Assembly: GCA_964435595.1 (NCBI GenBank)
Contig: CAYSZV010000021.1
Location: forward strand, 1 to 32,077
Length of the DNA: 32,077 bases
Direction of reading: 5' to 3'
DNA from: Izemoplasma sp964435595
GTDB lineage: Bacteria > Bacillota_I > Bacilli_A > Izemoplasmatales > Izemoplasmataceae
The notes beneath the pieces are model-generated. The model did not search any database, was not told the origin of the DNA, and saw only the letters and a list, made by a program, of their open reading frames with translations. The translations under genes and the position numbers were made by a program. Below are positions 7,928 through 15,098 of the stretch, piece after piece; the stretch's first letter is position 1, and every line of letters starts with the position of its first letter.

Positions 7928-8542
7928 TTACGTCTGTACTGTAGAAGATTCTAATTCAGATAATTCATGTTGAAGGGTAGAATCATTTGAAAATCCAGAC
8001 CATAACATTTCAAATGAAGAAGCTATAAAGCTATCCGTATCTTTCACTCTGCTAGTTAGGATAAATTTTATTGTAGCATGCAATGCATTATCTATATAAT
8101 ACATAGAATATTCAGGATACTTTAAGCAAATTGTTTTAGGTGAAATTGCTAGTAATATTGATTCTCTAAATTTTTTAAAACTGCCCATCACTTCATCGTT
8201 TAACGATTTCTTGAATGATGAATGTATAAATAATTCAGTATATTCAAATTCATCAGGATTATTGATTCCCCATTTTATAACTGCGTTCCACATTGATTTT
8301 AATCGATCATGTAGAGATGCTTTTTCCTCAATTAATGTAAGGAAAGTATACTTTGAATGTAATTTGATTTCCATATAAACTGCATGAATGAGTTCTTCTT
8401 TCGTTTCGTAATAATTGAACAATGTTCCAACACTTACTTTTCCCTTTTTTGCAATAAGTGATGTTGGCGTTCCGTGGAAGCCTCTCTCATTAAATAGTTT
8501 CATAGCCGCCAATAAAATACTTTTTCTTTTATTTTCGTCCAT
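7928..8542 (-). CDS. TetR/AcrR-family transcriptional regulator
   Basis: 204 residues. The N-terminal HTH covers about residues 7-53, with GFHGTPTSLIAKKGKVSVGT and LFNYYETKEELIHAVY, the standard TetR signature. The C-terminal ligand-binding domain is unlike any I can name. It is divergent from the antiporter gene at 8986, and the 443-bp gap carries three related palindromes (8636-8655, 8684-8697, 8846-8865). It probably represses the antiporter and itself. The inducer is unknown. ATG at 8542 is preceded by AGAAGGAA. Confidence 0.9.
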   Translation of the reverse strand: MDENKRKSILLAAMKLFNERGFHGTPTSLIAKKGKVSVGTLFNYYETKEELIHAVYMEIKLHSKYTFLTLIEEKASLHDRLKSMWNAVIKWGINNPDEFEYTELFIHSSFKKSLNDEVMGSFKKFRESILLAISPKTICLKYPEYSMYYIDNALHATIKFILTSRVKDTDSFIASSFEMLWSGFSNDSTLQHELSELESSTVQT

Positions 8543-8573
8543 AATATTCCTTCTTTCTTTTGATACCCTATGA

Positions 8574-8602
8574 ATTTTACTCCTGTTTTATTCCTATGTC
8601 AA
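8574..8602 (-). promoter_or_regulatory. promoter of the tetR gene
   Basis: On the minus strand TTGACA (8597-8602), a 17-bp spacer and TAAAAT (8574-8579) lie about 32 bases before the ATG. A CATAGG motif occurs just after the -10 and again after the -35; TTCATAGG recurs beside the divergent antiporter promoter at 8893-8900. Confidence 0.75.
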
Positions 8603-8635
8603 TGAATATTATCTATTATTTTTTTATTAATTATA

Positions 8636-8655
8636 GACCACTGACCGATTAATCA
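8636..8655. promoter_or_regulatory. TetR operator-like site 1
   Basis: GACCACTGACCGATTAATCA matches site 3 (8846-8865) at 16 of 20 positions. Its 3' part is a weak palindrome, TGACCGATTAATCA. A second minus-strand TATAAT (8630-8635) abuts it, so the site could control tetR transcription. Confidence 0.6.
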
Positions 8656-8683
8656 ATTACATGGAAGTGCTTACATGGTATAA

Positions 8684-8697
8684 TGACTATTTAGTCA
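8684..8697. promoter_or_regulatory. TetR operator-like site 2 (perfect palindrome)
   Basis: TGACTATTTAGTCA is a 6-2-6 palindrome, of the type bound by many TetR proteins, and is followed by a further GTCA. A plus-strand TATAAT at 8679-8684 runs into it, giving a possible second antiporter promoter blocked by the bound regulator. Confidence 0.7.
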
Positions 8698-8845
8698 GTC
8701 ATTCACCCCGTTTCTTTAAGCAATATAAATAGACTATTAAAGCGCACCATCTTCTTTATAAAGACAATTAGCGAAAATTTACACTTTCTATTATTTTTTA
8801 AAATTTTTTTTATTTTATACTTCATCCCACACCTAGGCAAGCATT

Positions 8846-8865
8846 GACCACTGACTGTTTAGTCA
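8846..8865. promoter_or_regulatory. TetR operator-like site 3
   Basis: GACCACTGACTGTTTAGTCA contains the palindrome TGACTGTTTAGTCA and ends 15 bases before the -35 of the main antiporter promoter. It repeats site 1 at a distance of 210 bp, i.e. 20 helical turns of 10.5 bp, which would suit looping. Confidence 0.7.
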
Positions 8866-8880
8866 CTCAAAAAAAATCGC

Positions 8881-8908
8881 TTGACATACCAATTCATAGG
8901 TATATAAT
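8881..8908 (+). promoter_or_regulatory. antiporter promoter
   Basis: A perfect TTGACA (8881-8886), a 16-bp spacer and a perfect TATAAT (8903-8908). The leader to the ATG at 8986 is about 70 bases. Such a strong promoter with upstream operators suggests tight repression and strong induction. Confidence 0.85.
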
Positions 8909-8985
8909 CAAAGTCGGTAACACAAAAACTTACCATTCATGAATAGTAATTTTTAATAAACAATTAAACTTTAGGAGAGATCAAA

Positions 8986-10293
8986 ATGTATTTACTTAAC
9001 ACAGGAATCAACAGTGATTTATCAATTATCATTGTCAATCTAGGAATCATCATAATTATGGGATATATATTCGGAAAATTATTTGAGTATATAAAAGTCC
9101 CAGCAGTAACTGGATATTTAGTAGCTGGATTGGTATTGGGTCCAATTACTGGTTATCTAAGTTCAGAAGATTTAAGTTCATTTCAAATTGTTTCTGACAT
9201 TGCTTTAGGATTCATAGCATTTCAAGTAGGAAATGAATTATGGTTTGGAAAACTTAAAAAATCAGGTGTTAAAATTGTAGTTATTACAATTATTCAAGCC
9301 GTACTTACAACTGCAATCGTTATATTCGCTACTTCATTTGTAGTCGATTTGAGTGTTGCATTAATATTAGGAGCAGTTGCTGCCGCAACAGCACCAGCAC
9401 CAATCATGCTAATCATTAAGAAGTATAAAGCAAAAGGGGAATTAACAGATACAATCATTCCTGTTGTAGGACTTGATGATGCTGTAGGGGTTGTAATGTT
9501 CAGTGCATTAATGTCAATTTCAATTGCTTTATTAAGCACTTCAGGAGCTGCATTGAATGTGATTACCATGTTCAAAGAACCATTCATTGAAATATTATTA
9601 AGTATTGTTATGGGTGGAGGAATCGGACTTATCGCAGGTCTTACGATTAGAAAAATCCAAAAACAAACTGATGTTGGAGAACAAAACTTACAAATTGTAG
9701 TAATCGCAGTTTTAATGACAACAGGTACTGCTCTTCTATTAGGAGGATCACCAATTTTAACTCCAATGATTGCAGGTACTGTAGTAACAAATTTAATAAA
9801 TAAGGAATGTTACATCTTAGAAGAAGAAACAATTAGATTCTTCATTCCACCGATTATGTTAGTTTTCTTTACTGTTGCCGGAGCTCAACTAAACTTCAAA
9901 GTTGTTTTATCTGCGGGAGTAGTAGGATTATTGTATATCGTTGGTAGAGCAATCGGTAAGTTTATTGGTTCATACATAGGATGTTCAATTATGAAAACTT
10001 CAACTGAAGTTAGAAAATATTTAGGAGTAAGTTTACTACCTCAAAGTGGGGTAGCAATCGGGTTAAGCGTCGCAGCATTCCGACTTATTTCACCAGTTAA
10101 TTTAATATTTGCAGAACAAATTCAAAATGTAATATTAGCTTCTGTATTATTCTTTGCTCTTACAGGTCCAATACTTGTAAAAATAGCATTAACATTATCA
10201 GGAGATATCAAAGAAACAGTTAAAGTAACAGAAACAATCCATGGAAAGGAAGCCTCAGTAGAATGGACAAATTCAAAAGTTTTAAGTCAATAA
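8986..10293 (+). CDS. CPA2-type cation:proton antiporter (KefB/NapA-like)
   Basis: 435 residues, almost wholly hydrophobic, about 12 membrane segments in the inner membrane. It exchanges Na+ or K+ for H+. The family core is visible as PAVTGYLVAGLVLGP (39-53) and the ion-binding aspartate pair D164-D165 in PVVGLDDAVGVV, preceded by the unwound-helix segment ATAPAPIMLI. There is no C-terminal TrkA-N/RCK domain, so the protein ends after the transport domain. AGGAGAG lies 8 bases before ATG. It is co-transcribed with the 92-residue gene whose start overlaps its 3' end by 31 bp. The TetR control region is upstream. It is related to the antiporter at 16468-17784. Confidence 0.9.
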   Translation: MYLLNTGINSDLSIIIVNLGIIIIMGYIFGKLFEYIKVPAVTGYLVAGLVLGPITGYLSSEDLSSFQIVSDIALGFIAFQVGNELWFGKLKKSGVKIVVITIIQAVLTTAIVIFATSFVVDLSVALILGAVAAATAPAPIMLIIKKYKAKGELTDTIIPVVGLDDAVGVVMFSALMSISIALLSTSGAALNVITMFKEPFIEILLSIVMGGGIGLIAGLTIRKIQKQTDVGEQNLQIVVIAVLMTTGTALLLGGSPILTPMIAGTVVTNLINKECYILEEETIRFFIPPIMLVFFTVAGAQLNFKVVLSAGVVGLLYIVGRAIGKFIGSYIGCSIMKTSTEVRKYLGVSLLPQSGVAIGLSVAAFRLISPVNLIFAEQIQNVILASVLFFALTGPILVKIALTLSGDIKETVKVTETIHGKEASVEWTNSKVLSQ

Positions 10294-10541
10294 CAGATAA
10301 ATATCTAGGCGGAAAATTAGTAGATTTACGTATTGATTACCATAACGACAACAATGTAAATGTACTGATATCTTACAAATCCAATAACTTCTTCACATTA
10401 AATTATGAATTAGACTTAGATATCGATCACAAAGATGTTAGATTTGTGTCTCACGGATCATCAAAAGCATTTGAGAATATTAGACTTAATGGTGAGCCTA
10501 AATTTGATAAAGCAGTCTCAGAATATTTCTTTGCTAATTAA
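10263..10541 (+). CDS. small soluble protein overlapping the antiporter gene; unknown function
   Basis: 92 residues, hydrophilic, no membrane segment, predicted mixed alpha/beta. I do not recognise the family. The start lies inside the last 31 bases of the antiporter in another frame, with GGAAAGGA about 11 bases before ATG, a layout of translational coupling. The sequence is acidic in the middle (YELDLDIDHKD). Antiporters such as KhtU have small separate regulatory partners, and position suggests a similar role, but no KhtT/TrkA-C motif is visible. Confidence 0.7.
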   Translation: MDKFKSFKSITDKYLGGKLVDLRIDYHNDNNVNVLISYKSNNFFTLNYELDLDIDHKDVRFVSHGSSKAFENIRLNGEPKFDKAVSEYFFAN

Positions 10542-10562
10542 AATCACAAAACAATAGTATTA

Positions 10563-10598
10563 AAAAAGATAACTTCTTGTGAAGTTATCTTCTTTTTT
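10563..10598. terminator. bidirectional terminator between the antiporter operon and the helicase gene
   Basis: An 11-bp stem AAGATAACTTC / GAAGTTATCTT with loop TTGT, A-run before and T8 after. It serves both converging units; the helicase stop codon (10585-10587) lies inside the right arm. Confidence 0.9.
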
Positions 10599-12195
10599 TT
10601 CTAGAATCTTTGTCTCTCGCTTTTTCTAACACAATCGTTTTTCCAGAATACGATGAGCCAGCCAATGTTCTTATAACTTGATTCTCATATTGGTTTCCAA
10701 CTGTAAAGAAACTGAATGCAGTCCGAATTGTAATATCTTTTATTTGAGAGTTTCTAAGTTTTGTTCTTTTAGATACGAATTCACCTAAACTTTTTGGACT
10801 CATTCCGATTTTACTACCTAAATTTATATGGAATCTAACTTGATTATCTTGTTTTCTACCTTGCTTATTACCTTGTTGATTAGGAGCACTTTCTTTTTCA
10901 TTGATATCTCCTAGTACTACTTCAGATTGATCATCTTTCTCTAACTTAGAAAGCAAAGCAGTAACTACTTCTACTGGATCTTTTGAAATTAATAATTTAT
11001 GAGCTAAATCATATTGAGAGTCTAAATTTTCATTTTCAATTACAGCAATAATATCTTCATATTGTTTTTCCTGTTTTACTTTAATTACTTTTTCAGGTGT
11101 AGGAATATTTCTTTTCTTGATATTCGCTTTTGTAAAACGTAATATTTGGTCGATACGGTACATTTCTTTTCTTGATACCAAAGTGAAACTATATCCTTTG
11201 TTACCAATTCTACCAGTACGACCGATTCTATGTACATAATAATCAGGTTTTTCTGGAACATCATAATTAATTACTGCTTCTACGTTTTTGATGTCTAGCC
11301 CTCTAGCTGCAACATCTGTTGCTACTACCATATCTAAAACACCTGAATGAAATTTCGCCAATACATCCATACGATTTGTTTGTTGTAAATCCCCATGAAT
11401 TTTGTCTACATTGTATCCTTTTTTTGTAAGTTCTCTTGTAACGTCATCAACTTTTCTTTTTGTATTACAGAAAATCAAAGTTAATTTCGGATTATACACA
11501 TGTAATAATCTAGCTACAGCTTCTACTTTGTTTTTGTCTTTAACGTTGTAGTAGTATTGTGTTACATCTGTATTTGTTTCTTCACCAGAAACAACACTTA
11601 CAAGTTGTGGATCTTTCATGTATCTTTTTGAAATTGAAACAATTGCTTTCGGCATCGTTGCAGAAAATAACACTGTTTGACGATCTTGATTGGTCGATTC
11701 CAAGATTGTTTCTATGTCTTCTTTGAATCCCATTTTTAACATTTCATCTGCTTCGTCTAATACCAAGTACTTGATTTTTTCAAGACGGATTAATTTACGA
11801 CCAATATGATCGATTGTTCTACCCGGTGTTCCTACAATGATTTGCGGTTTTCTTTTCAGTTTGTGAATTTGTTTTGAGATTGGTTCTCCACCATAAACAC
11901 ATACTGACTTTAGTTCTGGAAGGTATTTCCCGATTCTATTTATCTCAGTACGTACTTGTACTGCTAATTCTCTCGTTGGACATAAAACCAATGCTTGTAT
12001 ATCTCTGCTGTTAAAATCAATATCATCTAATATAGGTAATGCGAAAGCTGCAGTTTTACCTGTACCAGTTTGACTGTGACCAATTATGTCTTTTCCTTCT
12101 TTAATTAATGGGATACATTTTGTTTGAATATCCGTGAATTCTTCAAATCCCATTTCTCTTAATGATTTTTCTATACGTTCGTTTTCGTGTAACAT
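10585..12195 (-). CDS. DEAD-box RNA helicase with DbpA-type RNA-binding C-domain (DeaD/CsdA-like)
   Basis: 536 residues. ATP-dependent RNA unwinding for ribosome assembly or RNA turnover. Motifs in order: Q motif FTDIQTK (20-26), I SQTGTGKT (41-48), Ia PTRELAVQ, GG, TPGRT, II LDEADEM, III SATMP, then IV IFCNTKRK, V ATDVAARGLDI and VI HRIGRTGR. After a charged, low-complexity linker (NQQGNKQGRKQDN) comes a ~75-residue DbpA-like domain beginning VRFHINLGSKIGMSP and ending in basic KARDKDSRKKRR. The ATG at 12195 is chosen, with GGAGGTG 6 bases before it; the frame start at 12234 lacks one. The promoter is at 12225-12252. Confidence 0.93.
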   Translation of the reverse strand: MLHENERIEKSLREMGFEEFTDIQTKCIPLIKEGKDIIGHSQTGTGKTAAFALPILDDIDFNSRDIQALVLCPTRELAVQVRTEINRIGKYLPELKSVCVYGGEPISKQIHKLKRKPQIIVGTPGRTIDHIGRKLIRLEKIKYLVLDEADEMLKMGFKEDIETILESTNQDRQTVLFSATMPKAIVSISKRYMKDPQLVSVVSGEETNTDVTQYYYNVKDKNKVEAVARLLHVYNPKLTLIFCNTKRKVDDVTRELTKKGYNVDKIHGDLQQTNRMDVLAKFHSGVLDMVVATDVAARGLDIKNVEAVINYDVPEKPDYYVHRIGRTGRIGNKGYSFTLVSRKEMYRIDQILRFTKANIKKRNIPTPEKVIKVKQEKQYEDIIAVIENENLDSQYDLAHKLLISKDPVEVVTALLSKLEKDDQSEVVLGDINEKESAPNQQGNKQGRKQDNQVRFHINLGSKIGMSPKSLGEFVSKRTKLRNSQIKDITIRTAFSFFTVGNQYENQVIRTLAGSSYSGKTIVLEKARDKDSRKKRR

Positions 12196-12224
12196 TTGTA
12201 CACCTCCATTTAGTGAAGCAATTA

Positions 12225-12252
12225 AGTATACCACAGAATATTTAAATGTAAA
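12225..12252 (-). promoter_or_regulatory. helicase promoter
   Basis: On the minus strand TTTACA (12247-12252), a 16-bp spacer and TATACT (12225-12230) lie about 30 bases before the ATG at 12195. It lies inside the rejected N-terminal extension, which supports the shorter start. Confidence 0.65.
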
Positions 12253-12304
12253 GAAATTAGGAGAAAAAGTTAAAACTTTATGTTAGAAGAAGGGTATATT
12301 GTTG

Positions 12305-12310
12305 TATAAT
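12305..12310 (+). promoter_or_regulatory. -10 element for the guanylate-kinase-like gene
   Basis: TATAAT lies 28 bases before the ATG, with AAAAGGAG as the ribosome site between. No good -35 is visible. Confidence 0.5.
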
Positions 12311-12338
12311 ATGACTATACTAAAAAAGGAGTGATCAT

Positions 12339-12884
12339 ATGCTGATACTTATCGGTGCAAGTGCAAGTGGTAAAACGGAAATCGCTAAAATATTGATCAA
12401 AGATTTTGGCTTTCATAAAATGGTCACAACTACTACAAGAAAGAGAAGAAAAAGTGAAATCAATCATATCGATTATCATTTTGTTACAAAGAATAAATTT
12501 CTTAAAATGAAAGAGCAAAACAAGTTTTTAGAAACCGTACAATACAATAATAATTATTACGGCACTCCAAAAGAAGGAGCTACAATTGATAAAGTATTAA
12601 TCGTTGAACCTGAAGGAGCAAACGAAATATTCAAACAAGGAATTGAGAATACTGTTTTCATCTTATTAGAAACTGATGAAGAAACAAGAAAAAATAGAAT
12701 GTTGTCTAGAGGAGACAACCTCATTCAAGTATTAGATCGATTACACCGTGATGATGAGTACTTTGATGAAAAGAATCTGGTTCATATTGATTATAAAATG
12801 AACACATCAACTCTAGACCAATATGACTTAGCTAGTGTCATTAATGATTTATATCAAAAACATTTAAAACAGATACAAAAATAA
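12339..12884 (+). CDS. guanylate kinase-like P-loop protein
   Basis: 181 residues. P-loop GASASGKT (6-13), then TTTTRKRR and HIDYHFV, counterparts of the Gmk motifs that carry the GMP-contacting residues, and YYGTP, the conserved NYYGTP of GMP kinases. The LID region around RLHRDDEYF is recognisable. It is slightly shorter than typical Gmk (190-207) and departs from consensus: the GE of RxGExxGxDY is replaced by SEINHIDY and the P-loop lacks the usual PSGxGK. It may therefore be a divergent Gmk or a paralogue with altered substrate. It stands alone between its promoter and a terminator. Confidence 0.8.
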   Translation: MLILIGASASGKTEIAKILIKDFGFHKMVTTTTRKRRKSEINHIDYHFVTKNKFLKMKEQNKFLETVQYNNNYYGTPKEGATIDKVLIVEPEGANEIFKQGIENTVFILLETDEETRKNRMLSRGDNLIQVLDRLHRDDEYFDEKNLVHIDYKMNTSTLDQYDLASVINDLYQKHLKQIQK

Positions 12885-12911
12885 AACGATGAGAATATCT
12901 CATCGTTTTTT
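12883..12911. terminator. bidirectional terminator
   Basis: An 11-bp stem AAAACGATGAG / CTCATCGTTTT with a 5-nt loop and T run. It lies between converging genes, right at the stop of the kinase-like gene, and overlaps the stop codon of the membrane protein gene at 12910. Confidence 0.9.
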
Positions 12912-13818
12912 AGTTTTCATTATTCTCATCAGGATCAAATAATGTAAGTTCTACAACTTCATCATCTCCATAAATTGTATATGAGAAAATTTCCTGTCCA
13001 AATTCATCAAGAGTAACTATAATTTCTACTGTACCATCAATTCCATTTATGAAATAATCAACATGATAAGATATATCTTCAAGGCTTATCGATCTAGAAA
13101 TAGTATAGTCTGCTTGATTAGACATTAATACTATGTTTGTACCAGAAACTTCTTCTGCGACCATTATTTGCATATAATCTGACTTATAATTTTGAATCGT
13201 TGTAACATGATACATTTTTGTACCATTTTCCCTTATTTCATTGCTATATCCAACATCCACATAATTACCATTGCCTTCTAATTTAACAGATAGCTGTATG
13301 CCAATTACATTGCTATCTTCTTCTAATGATCCTTCAATTGGATATTCATTTTCTCCAACAACTAGTTTTCCTTCGATTTGAGTTTTATATTGTGTAAAAT
13401 AAAAATCATGCAATTGATTGTCTAACGTGTAAGATATCTTATATTCATACTCACTATCATTTAGTTTTTCAAATGTATGATTTCCAAGTATATCTATATG
13501 GTCTATGAACACTCTAGTTGTATCAAAATAATGGTTGAACTCCTCAATATATTTGACAAATTCTGTAGGGTATATATCTGAAAATGGCGGGTCTGGCTCG
13601 ATTTCGGTTTCGCTTAAGCCATTTATCGAAGTATACATTGTTAACACTCCACTCAAGACATATGATACATTCGCGATTTCTTCACTTTCATAATCCGTAA
13701 TATCTACAGTGATTCCACCATCACCAATTGAAAACAAAGTGATAGATAATACAATTAAAACCCCTAAGACAATAATTGATTCTTTGTTAAATCCAAATAA
13801 TTTCGTCAAATTCTTCAT
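12910..13818 (-). CDS. membrane-anchored extracytoplasmic protein of unknown function
   Basis: 302 residues. A basic N-terminus (MKNLTKLFGFNKE) is followed by one hydrophobic segment at about 13-30 (IIVLGVLIVLSITLFSI) and then ~270 beta-rich, acidic residues presumably outside the cell. No lipobox and no recognised domain. It ends in an acidic tail (FDPDENNEN). The ATG at 13818 is chosen, as GAGGTG lies 8 bases upstream; the longer frame from 13872 would place a terminator hairpin inside the gene. Confidence 0.75.
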   Translation of the reverse strand: MKNLTKLFGFNKESIIVLGVLIVLSITLFSIGDGGITVDITDYESEEIANVSYVLSGVLTMYTSINGLSETEIEPDPPFSDIYPTEFVKYIEEFNHYFDTTRVFIDHIDILGNHTFEKLNDSEYEYKISYTLDNQLHDFYFTQYKTQIEGKLVVGENEYPIEGSLEEDSNVIGIQLSVKLEGNGNYVDVGYSNEIRENGTKMYHVTTIQNYKSDYMQIMVAEEVSGTNIVLMSNQADYTISRSISLEDISYHVDYFINGIDGTVEIIVTLDEFGQEIFSYTIYGDDEVVELTLFDPDENNEN

Positions 13819-13850
13819 TATTCCACACCTCAAAAAGTATTTCACATATA

Positions 13851-13879
13851 AAAGAACGATGAGAAATTTCATCGCTCTT
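13851..13879 (-). terminator. terminator hairpin
   Basis: On the minus strand AAGAGCGATGA, loop AATTTC, TCATCGTTCTTTT: an 11-bp stem with one G-T mismatch, then a T-rich run. It would end the transcript of the 47-residue gene at 14036-14179. Confidence 0.65.
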
Positions 13880-14035
13880 CCGATACATTTCTCTTATCCT
13901 CTTATTATATGTTTTAACTTATACTCGTATTCTTCATATATATTTTACATCATAAACCATAAGCTATCAATATCTCTTTTTCTTACTTTAGCGACATATT
14001 TATCAAAAAAGTCTTTCTAGAATGAATAGAATGAC

Positions 14036-14179
14036 TTATTTTTTTCTCCACTTGATAAACAAGAGATAATATATGCCATATAGTATACCTATTGGAATAG
14101 CCAATACAATAATCAAAATAACTACAACTATCACTACTATTACATATAATATTGCAAACAATATGTCAAAAATAATCAT
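14036..14179 (-). CDS. 47-residue single-span membrane protein
   Basis: A short gene with strong signals: AGAGGTGATACA then ATG at 14179. The product begins MIIFDILFAILYVIVVIVVV, continues as one very hydrophobic region to about residue 41, and ends in the positively charged tail IKWRKK, predicting insertion with the C-terminus inside. Upstream TGCTATAAT (extended -10, 14203-14208) overlaps the gap after the acetyltransferase gene, so it has its own promoter, and the hairpin at 13851-13879 can end it. No family recognised. Small membrane proteins of this type include toxins and transporter regulators; no antitoxin-like antisense RNA is evident. Confidence 0.7.
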   Translation of the reverse strand: MIIFDILFAILYVIVVIVVVILIIVLAIPIGILYGIYYLLFIKWRKK

Positions 14180-14214
14180 TGTATCACCTCTTTCTTTAAT
14201 TTATTATAGCACAT

Positions 14215-14745
14215 TTATTTAATATCTTCTCTTAACATTCCATATATCAATTCATCAGTATGGATTGGATTTCCAAATGAATCATTTCTTAGTGCTACTC
14301 TACTTCTTAGTAATCCCTCTTTGATGAATCCAGACTTTTCCATCACTCTCCATGAAGCGACGTTTTCAGGATTACATTTTGCAGTAAGTCTATGTGCGTT
14401 TAATACTTCAAATGCATACCTGCAAAGTTCTTTTACAGCTTCTGTACAATATCCCTGATTATGATATTCAGGATTCAAAATGTATCCAACATTGTATTCG
14501 TTAAATTTCTCAGGTTGCGTCTTTCCAACATATATATGTCCAATCATTTTATGCGTTTTTTTCAAAATCACAGCAAAAAATCTTTTTGATGGAATCACAT
14601 CATACAAAAATGTCTCCAATGACTGTTTGTTAAAACGATTACTTTCATATTTCATCACATCTTCATCTGACATATATTCATACATATCATCAAAATCGAT
14701 TGCTCTTATGTTTCTTATGTTGAGTCTTTCAGTTGTAATATTCAT
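14215..14745 (-). CDS. GNAT-family N-acetyltransferase (RimJ/RimL-like)
   Basis: 176 residues. Opens with the family signature TERLNIRNIRAIDFDDMYEY; strand beta-4 and the acetyl-CoA site appear around VGYILNPEYHNQGYCTEAVK (the Q-G-Y-x-T/S-E-A pattern), and the C-terminus has NVASWRVMEKSGFIKEG. Such enzymes acetylate protein N-termini or small amines/antibiotics; the substrate is not deducible. AAAGGAG lies 7 bases before ATG. Its ATG overlaps the stop of a 47-codon frame upstream (ATGA). Confidence 0.88.
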   Translation of the reverse strand: MNITTERLNIRNIRAIDFDDMYEYMSDEDVMKYESNRFNKQSLETFLYDVIPSKRFFAVILKKTHKMIGHIYVGKTQPEKFNEYNVGYILNPEYHNQGYCTEAVKELCRYAFEVLNAHRLTAKCNPENVASWRVMEKSGFIKEGLLRSRVALRNDSFGNPIHTDELIYGMLREDIK

Positions 14746-14885
14746 GACTGTTCTCCTTTTTTAATAATCAATTCCCTCATCAATGGAGCGAACACTGCTA
14801 CTGTAATAGGCGTACCAACAAAAACTAATCCAAGTAAAGCGAAACCAGCGGCGTCATCATTCTCCCCTATTTTATCATAGAACAT
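14742..14885 (-). CDS. possible 47-residue membrane peptide, coupled to the acetyltransferase gene
   Basis: A frame starting ATG at 14885, with an acidic start MFYDKIGENDD, one hydrophobic segment (AAGFALLGLVFVGTPITVAV) and the tail LMRELIIKKGEQS. Its TGA overlaps the next ATG as ATGA, typical of coupled genes. Against it: the ATG sits right in the T-tract of the tRNA terminator and has no ribosome site. It may be the 3' remnant of a longer gene, or be read from an uncertain start. The amino-acid pattern looks coding. Confidence 0.4.
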   Translation of the reverse strand: MFYDKIGENDDAAGFALLGLVFVGTPITVAVFAPLMRELIIKKGEQS

Positions 14886-14917
14886 AAGAAAAAGAACCAG
14901 TTTCAACTAGGTTCTTT
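14886..14917 (-). terminator. tRNA-Leu terminator
   Basis: On the minus strand AAAGAACC, an 11-nt loop, GGTTCTTT then TTCTT, 10 bases after the tRNA CCA end. Confidence 0.85.
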
Positions 14918-14927
14918 ATTTAGCAAA

Positions 14928-15011
14928 TGGTGTGGTTGATGGGACTTGAACCCACACTCGATTAAGAACTACCCCCTCAAGGTAGCGCGTCTGCCATTCC
15001 GCCACAACCAC
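14928..15011 (-). tRNA. tRNA-Leu (anticodon GAG)
   Basis: An 84-nt tRNA including an encoded CCA. Acceptor GTGGTTG pairs with CAACCAC, discriminator A. The anticodon arm is CTACC-TTGAGGG-GGTAG, giving anticodon GAG. A long variable arm follows, as in all tRNA-Leu, and the T-arm is GTGGG-TTCAAGT-CCCAT. The promoter -10 TACAAT is at 15024-15029. Confidence 0.95.
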
Positions 15012-15023
15012 ACGTGCATATAT

Positions 15024-15029
15024 ATTGTA
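15024..15029 (-). promoter_or_regulatory. -10 element of the tRNA-Leu promoter
   Basis: TACAAT on the minus strand lies 12 bases before the mature tRNA 5' end. A TTAAAG 16 bases further upstream is a weak -35. Confidence 0.5.
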
Positions 15030-15071
15030 CCACAAGCTTTTAAATCTTTAACTGAAAATTACTTTTTTTTC

Positions 15072-15098
15072 AAAAAAAGATACTACTCAATAGTATCA
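15072..15098 (-). terminator. terminator of the Sm-like/GDT1 operon
   Basis: On the minus strand GATACTA, loop TTGAG, TAGTATC, then T7. The stop codon TAG of the transporter gene (15083-15085) is part of the stem. Confidence 0.85.

Noticed and set aside
13819..13872. N-terminal extension of the membrane-anchored protein
   Set aside because: It would start inside a terminator hairpin, and GAGGTG precedes the ATG at 13818.
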